From Chrysomallon squamiferum (taxonomy: Eukaryota > Mollusca > Gastropoda > Neomphalida > Peltospiridae): DNA of 64,000 nucleotides. Below the pieces are notes generated by a model. The model worked only from the letters and a program-made list of their open reading frames with translations, ran no database searches and had not been told where the DNA came from. How positions within the stretch are numbered: the first letter of the stretch is position 1; the number at the start of each line of letters is the position of its first letter. Shown piece after piece: positions 15,101-25,429 of the stretch. Position numbers and translations under genes: made by a program. The stretch covers positions 22,909,476 through 22,973,475 of the forward strand of contig CM022672.1 in the NCBI GenBank assembly GCA_012295275.1, in the 5' to 3' direction.

Positions 15101-18078
15101 TGTGGAGAAGATTCAGAGGAACCTTCTATTCCAATATTGACAAAACCACCCATGAAAACCAGACAAACAAAAAAATGCCTTTCATGCAAGTTATTAAATA
15201 ACTCCTTAACAAATATGAGACTAAAACAGCTACAGCTTCAAAGGTCTACACACACTGCAATCCGAGATGTGAGAGCACAGCAAAAGAAAAATAATATTTA
15301 ATTTCGAATTCTAGTAGATTTTATGTACAGTTAGAAAGGTCGATTTGTCGAATATTTCAAATATCATTTTTAATAAAAATATTGTGTATACATGTGTGCT
15401 TGCGTTTTAATTTTAAAATGTGCTAGAAAGATCTGGCGCTGTTGAAAATGATTATATTTCTATAATCTATGTTGATTATATTTTTAATAGCTTGTAGGAT
15501 GCATGTTTTATTGGATGTTGTGACTTTTACTAAATATAATATGTATTCGTTCTGAAATAAACGAATTAATTGTTTTGCCGATTACTAGCATTTGATCTTA
15601 ACTATAATCCTCTGCAATACATAAACTCGTATAATCCTTGGAGTCGACTCCAGAAAGGTGTTGCCGGTCTTTATTAGGTGCAATACAATGTGTATGTAAT
15701 CATGACAATTAAAGACACAGGTATTGTAACTGTCATTTGAAGCAGACAAAATAATTTTCTTGGCTTTGTGTTCGTACTTCCTGTGCTTTGACAGCAAACA
15801 AAAGATACCTATCAATGTATCATGTGACCATCGCTGATGTTTTCTCTGATGGAGCAAATCAGCACTTGATGCAAAAATAGCCTAAGTTTTATCAATTTAT
15901 GGTTTTATGATTAAAAAAATAGTGATAACATTCTATCACTACCTCTGATACATAAATTCATGTTGTTTATATTTTAATAACCTGTTGGCTGTATCATTGT
16001 ATGTTTTTCTTCAATGTTCCTATTTTTAGCTTATTCATTGTAGCACGTGCGTTGCGAGATCGCCGTGCATTGTTTCCTACCTAGTCAAGTCACCGAAGAC
16101 TTTATGTGCAACTACAAATAACTGGTGCTATTTTAAATGATTATATTTCTATAATCTGTGTTGATTATATTTTTTTATAACTTTTATAATGCATGTTTTA
16201 TTATATGTTATGACTTTTACTGAATATAATTATAATATGAATACGTTCTGAAATAAACAAATTAATGTTTATCTATAATCCTCTGCAATACATAAACTCG
16301 TATAATAAATTGGAGTCTACTCCAGAAAGGTATTGCCGGTCTTAATTATGAGTAATACATTGTGTATGTAATCATGACACTAAAGACAGGTATGATAAGT
16401 GTCATTTGAAGCAGACAATAGAATTTTCATGGCTTTGTGTTTGTACTTCCTGTGATTTGACAGCAAACAAAAGGTACCTATCAATGTATCATGTGACCAT
16501 TGTTAATGTTTTCTCTGATGGAGCAAATCAAAAAGTTTTAAAACTGAACACTTTATGATTTATCAGTTTATGGTTTTACGATTAAAAAGAAAAAGTTGTA
16601 CGTTTCGTATTTAATATTCTATGAATACCTCTGGTAGTTAGATTCACAGAATACATTCATTGTACTGTTTTGTAGTACAGTTTGTTATGTTTATGATTTT
16701 TTTATTCGCCATTTATCGCAAAACAATTTTTCTGATCGTATTCATATTATAATGTATATACTTTAGAAATCCGAACACTGGAGAAAACTATGCATCCCAA
16801 AAGTTACTAAAAATATAAACATAGCTTCTATCATTTTAAATAGCAGAGGTTCTTTTATATGTTTGTTACTCTTTTTTTCTTTCTTTCTTAATTTTTTTTT
16901 TTTTTTTTTTTTTTAATTTTTTTTATCCAAGCAATATACATTTGTGGACATAACTTTTGTTATAAATTTACACGCCATTGGTATTAAAAGCGACGACATG
17001 TACGATGTTAGAAATATCGAACTTTGACCTTCCTGGGTGCTAAAAATAGCCTTGCTAAAAATAGTCGGTGTTGAGCAAAGGCGACACCGCCTTCAGATGA
17101 GCGCTTCGTAGAGCGACACCGCTTTAGCTTTAGGGATGTTCACAAAGTTCGCTTACCCCCACCACGTTTAACACTCTCATACAAACTACTGATTTAACAC
17201 ATAACAAAAACAACATCACCATTTAAAAGAGCGCATATTAATCTGTATTTGAGTGTAATTGTTTTTCATGTTAAATTTTACAGAAGGGATTTGGGAGGGG
17301 CGGGAAATGGACAAAATCGGCACTTTTACCACTTACGTTTGTTAGGCTGCTGGTATCTTAATTAATAACTTCTTTTTAATTTTTACAAATATAATCGATA
17401 GCAGAGATTGGCATTGGTCTTCTCTGAAAATTTCATCAAGAAAGCTTGATTATTAACAAAGATAGATGGGAAAATGTTAAAATATTACTATTTTTGGTCA
17501 CAGACCTCTAATGACTTATATAGCGTTTAATCGGACGAAAAAAATTGCTTTTCCGGGGGTTTAAAATTGCTGCTACTTCCTGAATTTTTTACATATTCAC
17601 TTGATCTTGGTATCATTTTAAAGTGGTTTACAAGCTCTACCCAACTGTCTTATTTATTTTCAGATTAGTGGGGTTTGAAAAATTTATCCACATACCTACT
17701 TATAGCCATATTTCATGTTTTGTCATTTTCTTTTTCTTGGTAATAAAGAAATGATAAACGATATCTTGATTATATGTTAATTTTATTATTTTCAAATTTA
17801 TTCACTTCTCTTTTTGCTCTAGTGTTCTTTAACGTGTTAATTTCAACTTTAGAGTTTGTGTGAATTTATTGTCACCTGTTTTACTTTTAGTGTTCAGCAC
17901 TTTGACTTTTCATAAATCACGAAATATTTTATTTAATTTATTATTATTACTTAATAATAATTAGAATACTTTAAAAGTTTAGTAACATTAAATTATGATT
18001 AATTATTAAAAAAAAAAAAAAAATACTACTTACTGCTTTGTACTCATATTGCAGAGATCTGGCCGCTGCATCTGCCAT
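199..18078 (-). CDS. SNRNP200: U5 snRNP 200-kDa helicase (Brr2), 5' part; gene continues past the left edge
   Basis: Ski2-like DExH RNA helicase of the U5 snRNP that unwinds U4/U6 during spliceosome activation in the nucleus. Twenty-six coding exons (5' to 3'): 18034-18078, 11908-12071, 11551-11722, 11017-11206, 10633-10691, 9962-10060, 9638-9787, 9087-9186, 8408-8625, 7742-7859, 7332-7387, 6988-7125, 6517-6672, 6103-6273, 5590-5648, 5064-5322, 4490-4639, 4231-4292, 3799-3979, 3219-3323, 2830-2932, 2304-2482, 1828-1980, 1392-1472, 821-1011, 199-490. They total 3651 nt, 1217 codons; the human protein is about 2136 aa, so the second helicase cassette lies outside. Seen in cassette 1: Walker A APTGAGKT (501-508), DEIH box (613-616), SAT (650-652), HHAGM (783-787), motif [10 protein letters not shown] (849-856), then Sec63-type sequence. 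All key residues are present. The start matches the family N-terminus ([13 protein letters not shown]). All introns are GT-AG. Head-to-head with TTC1. Confidence 0.96.
13007..14350. repeat. Tandem repeat of about 190/199 bp with a 390-bp higher-order period
   Basis: The anchor TTTCAACATGCTACAATAAC recurs at 13210, 13409, 13600, 13799 and 13990, with diverged copies at 13011 and 14191. Spacings are 199, 199, 191, 199, 191 and 201. The alternation arises because every second copy lacks ACTAAAA before CCGGTT. The pair 13210-13599 is nearly identical to 13600-13989, so the array grew by duplicating a dimer. Edge copies are the most diverged. No open reading frame spans it. Confidence 0.85.
14948..15301 (+). 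pseudogene. Orphan ORF of about 118 codons within the SNRNP200 intron-1 unit
   Basis: The frame is open from after a TAA at 14945 to a TAA at 15299-15301. The product is rich in Ser, Pro and Glu, then has a basic Cys-containing stretch (KKCLSCK) and a Leu/Gln-rich potential coiled coil (MRLKQLQLQ). Upstream, another frame is open through 14904-15140, and a polypyrimidine tract with TTTCAG at about 14796 could be a splice acceptor. A polyadenylation-like AATAAA follows near 15369. It may be the last exon of a degraded transposon gene. I do not recognise the family, and no ATG in this frame gives a convincing start. Confidence 0.3.
15437..16650. repeat. Direct duplication: about 520-bp segment in two copies 690 bp apart
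   Basis: Sequence at about 15437-15960 recurs at about 16128-16650. Shared blocks include GCATGTTTTATT (15501 and 16191), CTCTGCAATACATAAACTCG, a GAGTC-ACTCCAGAAAGGT block, CAATGTATCATGTGACCAT and TTTTCTCTGATGGAGCAAAT. The copies differ by scattered substitutions and small indels, so the duplication is not recent. About 165 bp of unique sequence lies between them. No coding frame is conserved between the copies. Confidence 0.8.
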
Positions 18079-18983
18079 GGCTGCAGATAACTGCTTTCAC
18101 TCAGATAACTGTGCTTTTTTTTTGCAAAATTCAAAAACTGTAGGAAAAATAACAAGCAAGAATGAACGTTGAAAGAACGCACAAATCTTTTCGCGTGCTC
18201 AATAGCCTAACTTCCGTTTCCTGTAATAGCTTCAGCAAATGAATGATTGTTACTATTACTATTAGTACAGGTGAAAAAATAATGAAAAACGTAATATTGT
18301 ATGATTAAAATGATATTTGCACACTTTTGAAAATTAAAATAGCCACAATGAAGATTGCATTTTGAATGCTTTTTAGATATTTTTGTTTGTTCGTTTGCTT
18401 CTTTTTATTAATTATTTATGGTAAAATGTATTTTGTTATATTCCGGCAAACATCGCCTATTTCCGTAACATTAATTTATTCGACTGGTATTGTATTAAAT
18501 CGTAACACATGAGGATAGACAGTTAGTTTCAGAATTCATAATAAACTAGGAAATAGGTATTAAGTATTAATTATTATATAATACAATTATTTACAATAAT
18601 AATCATGTAACTGTTTCGGTCACTTACAGGTATCATACATTGTATGATAAAATACACCCTCATTAAGAATAATTTAGTCGATTTATTTTGTTTTAACATC
18701 GTTTTTTGTTAATTTAGTAACTCCAGTATCTATAAAATAAAATATATATAATTTTGGCTGGTTTTCAAGTTAAAGAGACAGAACTGCAAGTTTCAGTATT
18801 ATAATTATGTAAATGTAATCTACTTTATTTCTGATTTCACCTTTTTATTTAATAATTTTTATTATTATTTTTAAACTTGATTTAAGATTTGGTTGTTTAA
18901 TGACTACTAAGATGTCTTTTTTCTTTTTCCCCCGATCCATAAGATTAAGAAAACACTACAGAGGTGAATATTAATTATTCAAT
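18079..18983. promoter_or_regulatory. Divergent promoter region between SNRNP200 and TTC1
   Basis: The two start codons face away from each other across 905 bp, so this stretch must hold both promoters and 5' UTRs. An ETS-like ACTTCCG lies at about 18210, roughly 130 bp upstream of the SNRNP200 ATG. A pyrimidine tract and CACTACAG at about 18952-18960 could be a splice acceptor for an upstream untranslated TTC1 exon. No TATA box is obvious in this AT-rich sequence, and transcription starts cannot be placed. Confidence 0.5.
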
Positions 18984-21900
18984 ATGGGAGACGAAACAGA
19001 TTCATTCTTAAATAAACTGGACGACCTCCATCTTAATGAGACTTCTAAATCAGAATTTATAGATATTCACACTGATACGGATACTGATAATCTTTCACAA
19101 AGAACTGAAAATCTTTCAACTCCAATAGAAGAAATAGGAGATGATTCTAGAGATAAATTTGCCTGTTCTGATAACCAGTCATCTAACTCTGAACAAGGAA
19201 TGTATTTCAGGAAAGAAAACGTGAATACAAGCAGTTTGCACACAGAAAGTTCAGCCCCAAATATCCAGTCTGATTCTAGTGAAACATTTCCAAAAATGCA
19301 GTATAAGAAATCAACACAGTGCAGTGAAGCTGCAGAAAAACATTCAGAAAGCAGTGATGAAGAATATCATTCTGTTGATGATGGTGAAGACATTAACAGT
19401 AACAAAGGTGATGAAGGGGATGATGATGATAATGATGATAAAACTAAAAAGAAAGAGATTGTTGATGATGAAGACTATAGGAAAACTGTTGAAGAAAGAT
19501 TATCAGATGATGAAAAACTAGTAAGTGCTGATGGTTATAAAATTATGTAATAACGGTTTTTAAAATTATTATTATTTTATTTTTTAGATAAAGTTCGACC
19601 TATTTCTTTATTATATTGTTAGATTTTATTAACACTGTTATATTTGCAAAGATAGGTGTCCAGACTGAAATCTCACTGTGGAAGTATACTAATGTATTCT
19701 GATGTTTTTCTAAACTAAATTAATTTTAATATCAAATACATATATTGTGTTTTATTTTTCAATACTGTAACATGAAACATTATAATAAGAGATTAATTTG
19801 AAATTTAAGCAGTTTGCTGCTAAAAGCTACAATCTATAGTATTCACAAACACCACAAACAAAGCTGACAGCAGTGAACTAGTTAAAAAAGAAAAGAAAAT
19901 CTATCATTAACAATTGTTACGTGAGTATGATGATTATTTCATCATTATTGTTATTACAGGAGAGAAAAGATCGGGCACAAATATTAAAGAACAATGGTAA
20001 TCAGCTGTTTCGAGATGGAAGTTTTAATGAAGCAATTGATTGTTACAGCCAAGCACTGGATATCTGTCCATTATCATTTCCTAAAGAGAGAGCAATAATG
20101 TTTTCAAATCGGGCTGCTTGCAAACTCAGACAGGTTTGTGGATTTGTATATATTCAAAAGTACACATACTTTTAAAAAACACAAAGTTGTCCCCCCTTCC
20201 TGTTATTTTGAAGCCCTGTTAATGGTCTGGAAAATTATGAAGTTTGTTGTAAATCGAATTTCATTTTACTTTTTAGTGACTGAACTGCATTAAATGTTTT
20301 TTTATGTAACATATTAATGACACAAAAAAAAGCATAAATTCTTTTGTGTGTGTATGTGTTTTAAATAAACTGAAGAAATCCAATTCAGAAAAAAACCTTA
20401 AAAATTGTAGAAATAGAACCTTACTCAATATTTTTTCATTTCCAATCTCAGATAAAGGAAAATATTTTAAGACGTTTATCACATGACACTTGAAATTATA
20501 TTCATGTAAAAACTAAGTGATCTTTTTACTAAGGTCATGTAAAATTATTTTTTCCAGGTTTTTACATAAGCTTTTGAAATTTTTGTGTAACTTTTTAAGT
20601 CCCATGTATTAAAGCAGAATTTTATTATTAAACTTAATTAATGTTTTATTCCTGTTTAATTCTTTTATAATGTACAAATTCAGTTGTAATAAAATACAAA
20701 AAAATAAAAAATAAAAAATAAAATAAAATAAAATTTGAAAAAAGTATATATATTTAAAAAATGTATTATTAAGTAATGGATACAGTTCTGTTCATGTTTT
20801 ACTACCAGGTACTTCTGTGACTAGCTGTTTAAATTATGCTGACCAAAACTTGAAAAGTAATTTTGTAACATTGTTCAAAAATCATTTATCCACATTATTC
20901 CCAAAATGATATTACATTATGCTAATTGTTGTTTTTAATTGTTGTTTATTTTCACAGGAAGACTATGATGGTGCAATTAGTGACTGCACTAAGGCTATAG
21001 ATCTACATCCTCATTACCTGAAAGCTTTGTTAAGGAGAGCAGAGCTTTATGACAAAAAAGAAAAACTGGATGAGGCTTTGGCAGATTTCCAAAAGGTTGT
21101 GGAGCTAGATCCTTCCCAGTATGCAGCTAGAGCTTCCTGTTTGGTGTGTTTTTGAAGATGGATATTGTTTAGTAGTAAATTAAAAATAACTGACTATCTG
21201 TGTCTGTCTATTAATGTACATTATATATGTACTTTTTTAATGTGATTATAAAGAGTTTTTTTATTTTGTAAAGTTAAGATTTAAAATAAGTACAAGAACT
21301 TTTATTGTTACAAATTATTAGCTAAGAAAGTTATACTGTCCTGATATAAATTATATATGTTTAAACTTTCATTTAATAATGAAATAAAAAAATAAATAAA
21401 ATGAAGGTGGTAGGTATATATATAGATAGATAGACAGATAGATACACACGTGTGTGTGTATTAGTTCACAATAACACATACCATTTGAAGTGTTAATGTT
21501 TTCAGCAAAACAGCAGTATGAATTTTTTGTTTTGAGGGTAAAATTTTATTATACCATGTGTATTATATTCAATATTTTCTTTTTCTAATAAGACATTTTA
21601 ATTTTTAATTCTTTTTTCAGAAATTAGCTGAACAGATTAAGGATCGGAATGAAAAGATGAAAGCAGAAATGTTAGGTATGGATAAAATAATTATACAACA
21701 TTTGTATGAACACTGCAATAACGATCCAGTGTTTTAGAAATGAAACATTTATAACAGTTAATAAAAATACGTATTACTGCTTAGTGTAGCCACATGGGTT
21801 ACACCCTAAAACTATTAATATGAAACAGCTGATGACAATTAAGCTTTTTTAAACAAACATTTTTTTATTTATTATTTATTTTTGTTTACATTCATGATAT

Positions 21901-22082
21901 TACAAGATATAAGCATGGATCTGAATAAAACTTTTTATTAAAACTGCTCTTTTTTCGCTTCAGGTAAGTTAAAAGACTTGGGTAACATGATCCTTCGTCC
22001 ATTTGGGATATCTACTGAGAATTTCCAGATACAGCAAGATCCAAACAGTGGTTCTTACTCAGTACAGTATAAACCAAATTAG
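18984..22082 (+). CDS. TTC1: Tetratricopeptide repeat protein 1 (TTC1)
   Basis: TPR adaptor known in mammals to bind Hsp70/Hsp90-type chaperones and some G proteins. Exons 18984-19520, 19960-20133, 20958-21143, 21621-21675 and 21964-22082 give 356 aa. Residues 1-179 are acidic, Ser/Asp/Glu-rich and low complexity, with an Asp run near residue 150. Three TPR motifs follow: about 183-216 ([20 protein letters not shown]), 223-257 (NRAACK through [13 protein letters not shown]) and 258-290 ([20 protein letters not shown]). The C-terminus carries the family signature [20 protein letters not shown]. The human protein is 292 aa; the extra length is in the acidic N-terminus. Reading phases agree across all introns. 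The chosen ATG is the first in a long open frame. Exon 1 reads through its donor to a stop at 19550 if unspliced. AATAAA signals occur at 22331 and 22470. Confidence 0.95.
20697..20736. repeat. A-rich simple repeat (AAAAT)n
   Basis: Imperfect AAAAT/AAAAAT units in TTC1 intron 2. No other role is visible. Confidence 0.8.
21415..21462. repeat. Compound microsatellite (TA)n(GATA)n(CA/GT)n
   Basis: Short TA, GATA/GACA and CACACG/TGTGTG runs follow one another in TTC1 intron 3. Confidence 0.75.
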
Positions 22083-24369
22083 AGCTGGACCTCTGACATA
22101 TGCATATATTTATAAATGATTAGATATCATTCATTTTTGTTTTTGGGTCTGCAATATTTTGGTAAATTGTGTGTGTGTGTGTGTAATGCATGCACACAGA
22201 AGAGAGTGATAATGTTACATTCTGGACACTAAAGATTTTAAAAAAAACTGTTTATAATAGTAATCTTTTGAAACCAAACAACAAAGACTCTAAAAATTAT
22301 CTTTCATTTCACCTACTTTTGTTGTTGTGGAATAAATGATATGTATCATGAATTGGTGTAAGCTTCTTCAAAATGCACCAGCAGATTTAATTATTAATAA
22401 TGGTTGGAGTAATCATGCTGTGAGATCTGTTGCTTTCATTATCATAGCATTTATATTCCACTTCAGTACAATAAATTATTTTATCTAACAGCTGAACGAA
22501 CAGTGTGTTTTAGTTTCTTAATGTCTTTTTTTTTTATTGTTTTGTTAATTTCATGAAACTTCAAAGAACTTGATTGTTTTATTAATTTCAAGTGTGTGTA
22601 TGTGTGTTTGTATGTTAATTAAGCAGAAGAAGAATATCAGTCTAACACTAATGTCATCTTGGAACTGATCAACAATAAACCAGTCTAGCCTATGACTGTC
22701 TGTAATGAAATGGTCATGGTTATGTTGTCCACTTCAAAATGTTTTGTATGAAAATGTCCATAGCATTAGCCTAGTTATAATGTAGAAGAGTTTCTCGAGT
22801 ATCATAATTTCATGTAGACAATATAACTTCATTTATTTGATTTTTTCACTATTTATTTTTAGTATTATTTTTAATTTTTAAAATTATTATTATTATTTTT
22901 TTTTTTAATGTATGTAATTGAACACAGTGAATCCAAAACATTAATAATCTAATTAAGTGTGGATAAATTCACATTTGTGGCTGCAGTTTGAACTGTATTG
23001 TTAATGCTTAATCTTGCTGTCTTGAAAATAAAAATAAAGAACATATTTTACTTACATGTTAATAATTACTCCCATATATTTTAAAATATTTTATCACTTT
23101 GATTTATTAAGTTTTACACAGAAAATGAAACAGATTCATCAATATCCTTAATAAAAAGTGTTCAGGTTATTTTTTTATATACTGCTAATATATATATTTT
23201 TTTAATTTAAATTTGTTTAATTACTCATTGGTTATTTATTATTTATTGCAACTATAAACATAATTTATAGAACTCAGAATTCTGTTGTGACAGCAACAAA
23301 ATAAATAAATATCAAGCAGCCTTTGTTATATATAAGGTTCAGTTAAATGGCATTTAATTCAATTAATACACGTGCAGTTTACATACAGGTTAAAACAAAT
23401 GTTACAAATAGTTTGCATTATTAATTAAAAATCTCTTATTCTTCCAGAGTTGATAAATATCTTTAAATTATATAAATTATGTACATTTGAACCATAATAA
23501 AAAACTGAATCCACTATACAACTGTTGGCCAATTAATTTACAGGGAATCTTAAGTCATTAAGTATAACTGGAGATTATTTTATGTTTTTTCAAAACAATT
23601 GGACAACAGTATTTTGGAAATTACTTAGGAGACTTGGCTGGTCTCCGTCAATTTGGATTATGAACACTGACAAGTTGCAAACTGGGAACTAGAATGATAA
23701 ATTTCATTCATTGTGACCTGCTCATTGCAGGTGCAGTGGGTGCATAATTTGTTTTGTAAATCAATATTACTGTATTATTTATTACAAAATCCCATGTGAC
23801 AGTATAGAGTTTTTAAAAAGGTATCTCTTGATTCTAAGCATTTAAATTCTTTGATAAATCTGCTGATTCACAAACCATTTAGCGTAATTTGGGGCATGAC
23901 GAGTTTAAATTATCCAATAGAAAACACTACATGCCTTCATCTTGATGTACTGTACTATAATTGATATTTTCTCCAATGGCTCTGCAGAGAATCTGGGTTA
24001 GTAATTACTGATGACATCATGTCTGAAGCTGCAACTGCGAATAAAGTTATGAGCACCAAATGTGTCATTCGCATTGAGATCGCATAATTCCTAATTAATG
24101 TAATCTGTCAAAACCTCCATCAGCCATCACAGTCATATTAAAACATTCTGTATTTTGACGGAAGTTATTTCATTTAACGGTGCCCCCAAACATTTTTATT
24201 CAACGATCACATACGACATCCAATAAGAGTGTATCCAGCTTCTGCTTTTTTTTAAAGAAAGACTTTATTCATTTATTTATTTTTACATTTCTGATGGACA
24301 GAGGAATAATATTACAATTAATTAATTATTACTTTATTTATTTAGACAAAACAGATAAATTAAATTTAA

Positions 24370-24415
<46 letters not shown>

Positions 24416-24560
24416 ACAAAAAGCACAACAACAACAACCCAAAAATGGCTTCATGATTTAACTACTGATTGTTTTTGATAGTTCCACAAACATAAGAATA
24501 ATTAATACCAGGGCACTGAAATCAATGATAAAATTTATGAAAAAGAAAAAAAAGTTAGGT
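22083..24560. other. TTC1 3' UTR and AT-rich intergenic DNA
   Basis: The first few hundred bases are probably TTC1 3' UTR. They contain a GT run at 22169-22184 and AATAAA at 22331 and 22470. A more distal cluster of AAATAAA lies near 23027. Beyond that I see no coding potential, RNA gene or recognisable element. A (TAA)n microsatellite lies at 24369-24407. Confidence 0.6.
24369..24407. repeat. (TAA)n microsatellite
   Basis: About 13 uninterrupted TAA/ATA units in intergenic DNA downstream of TTC1. Confidence 0.9.
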
Positions 24561-24698
24561 GCTGCTTTGGCTTGTGATCTACTCCAAGCAAATTCTACTT
24601 TGGTGTCTGATCTACGCGCTTATTTTTATTATTTTGTTTGTTCTTGGTTTTCGCTGCATAAATGAAAAACAAATACAAAAAAGTATTTTTATTATATA

Positions 24699-25422
24699 CA
24701 GTGGTATCTTGACTTAAGAGTTTAATTCGTTCCGTGACAGAGCTCGTAACTCAAATTTGCTCGTATATCAATCAATTTTCCCAAATGAAATTAACTGAAA
24801 TACCATTAATCTGTTCCTTCCCCACAAAAGCCACCCCAATTTTTTTTTAAGTAATATTGTATAAAAACAAAATAAAAGAGATTGTAAAGAAACAAATTGG
24901 TTTTGTAAAGTCTACAGGGTTAGGGTTTCTCCATCTTTTCATGGACTGCAGCTTAGAAATTATTTTAATGCCTTTGGCTAGGGTTATAGCCTTTATCGAC
25001 TCCTTCTGCTTCAGTATGGTACATATCATAAAAGTACTACCCTCATATTGCCTAGCCACTTTGACTACATGCACAACTCTCTCATGTTTTTCTATGATTT
25101 CATACTTAACTGCAATGGATGTCATCCGCTTCTTCTTCTCAGTACAGTCCTTTGCACTCACTTTCTTAGGATCCATGGAAATTTGGCAAAATACTGCATA
25201 AAACGCAAGTCAACACAACAGAGATGCTTCCACAGCGAGGTAACCACGTGAAACAAACAAGTGAGATGCAGGATGCTGGGCGGATGTTGTGTTGTTCGTT
25301 GCATCAATTAGCGGTGGTGTATCTGAATCTAGCTTGTAACTCGGATTTTGGCTTGCAACTCAAAGTAAAAAATCGACTGGAAATCTCATAAGTTGGAGCA
25401 CTCGTAACTCGAGGTACCACTG
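24699..25422 (-). mobile_element. Non-autonomous Tigger/pogo element with a transposase N-terminus remnant
   Basis: It starts CAGTGGTATCTTGAC and ends CTCGAGGTACCACTG, giving inverted ends that match the Tigger style (CAGTGGTACCTCGACTTACGAG). A TA precedes the left end at 24697-24698, as expected for Tc1/mariner-pogo insertion; the right-hand TA is not intact. On the minus strand an ORF from 25176 encodes MDPKKVSAKD followed by a CENP-B-type helix-turn-helix segment (VKYEIIEKHERVVHVVKVAR, then ICTILKQKESIKA). After about 60 residues similarity stops. The second DNA-binding half and the DDE catalytic domain are missing, so the copy is internally deleted and cannot make transposase. It is related to the terminal fragments at 26456-26665. 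Confidence 0.8.
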
Positions 25423-25429
25423 GGAAAAA

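Larger units (their letters stand above)
12766..17699. mobile_element. Possible 4.9-kb DNA transposon with short terminal inverted repeats, unclassified
   Basis: The left end reads GTAGGTATGTG at 12766-12776. The right end, reverse-complemented, also begins GTAGGTATGTG (17689-17699). The match continues as GATA on both sides after a 2-base offset. A direct TTATA flanks both ends (12761-12765 and 17700-17704) and would be the target-site duplication. The interior holds a 190/199-bp tandem repeat, a roughly 520-bp segment present twice, and an ORF of about 118 codons. No transposase domain could be identified, so the superfamily is open. The inverted ends are short, and chance pairing in AT-rich DNA cannot be fully excluded, although the matched bases include several G and C and the flanking duplication adds support. 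Confidence 0.5.
12072..18033 (-). other. SNRNP200 intron 1 (about 6 kb), host of a repeat-rich insertion
   Basis: This intron is far larger than the others in the gene, most of which are under 1 kb. Its donor (AAAGCA then GTAAGT) and acceptor (TTTTAG before AATTCC) are normal and the reading phase is preserved (phase 0). Most of its length is taken up by the unit at 12766-17699 described separately. The remainder is AT-rich sequence in which I recognise nothing. Confidence 0.85.

Noticed and set aside
19279-19521. 80-codon Met/Lys-rich ORF overlapping TTC1 exon 1
   Set aside because: It is a frame-shifted reading of the GAT/GAA runs in the acidic TTC1 exon.
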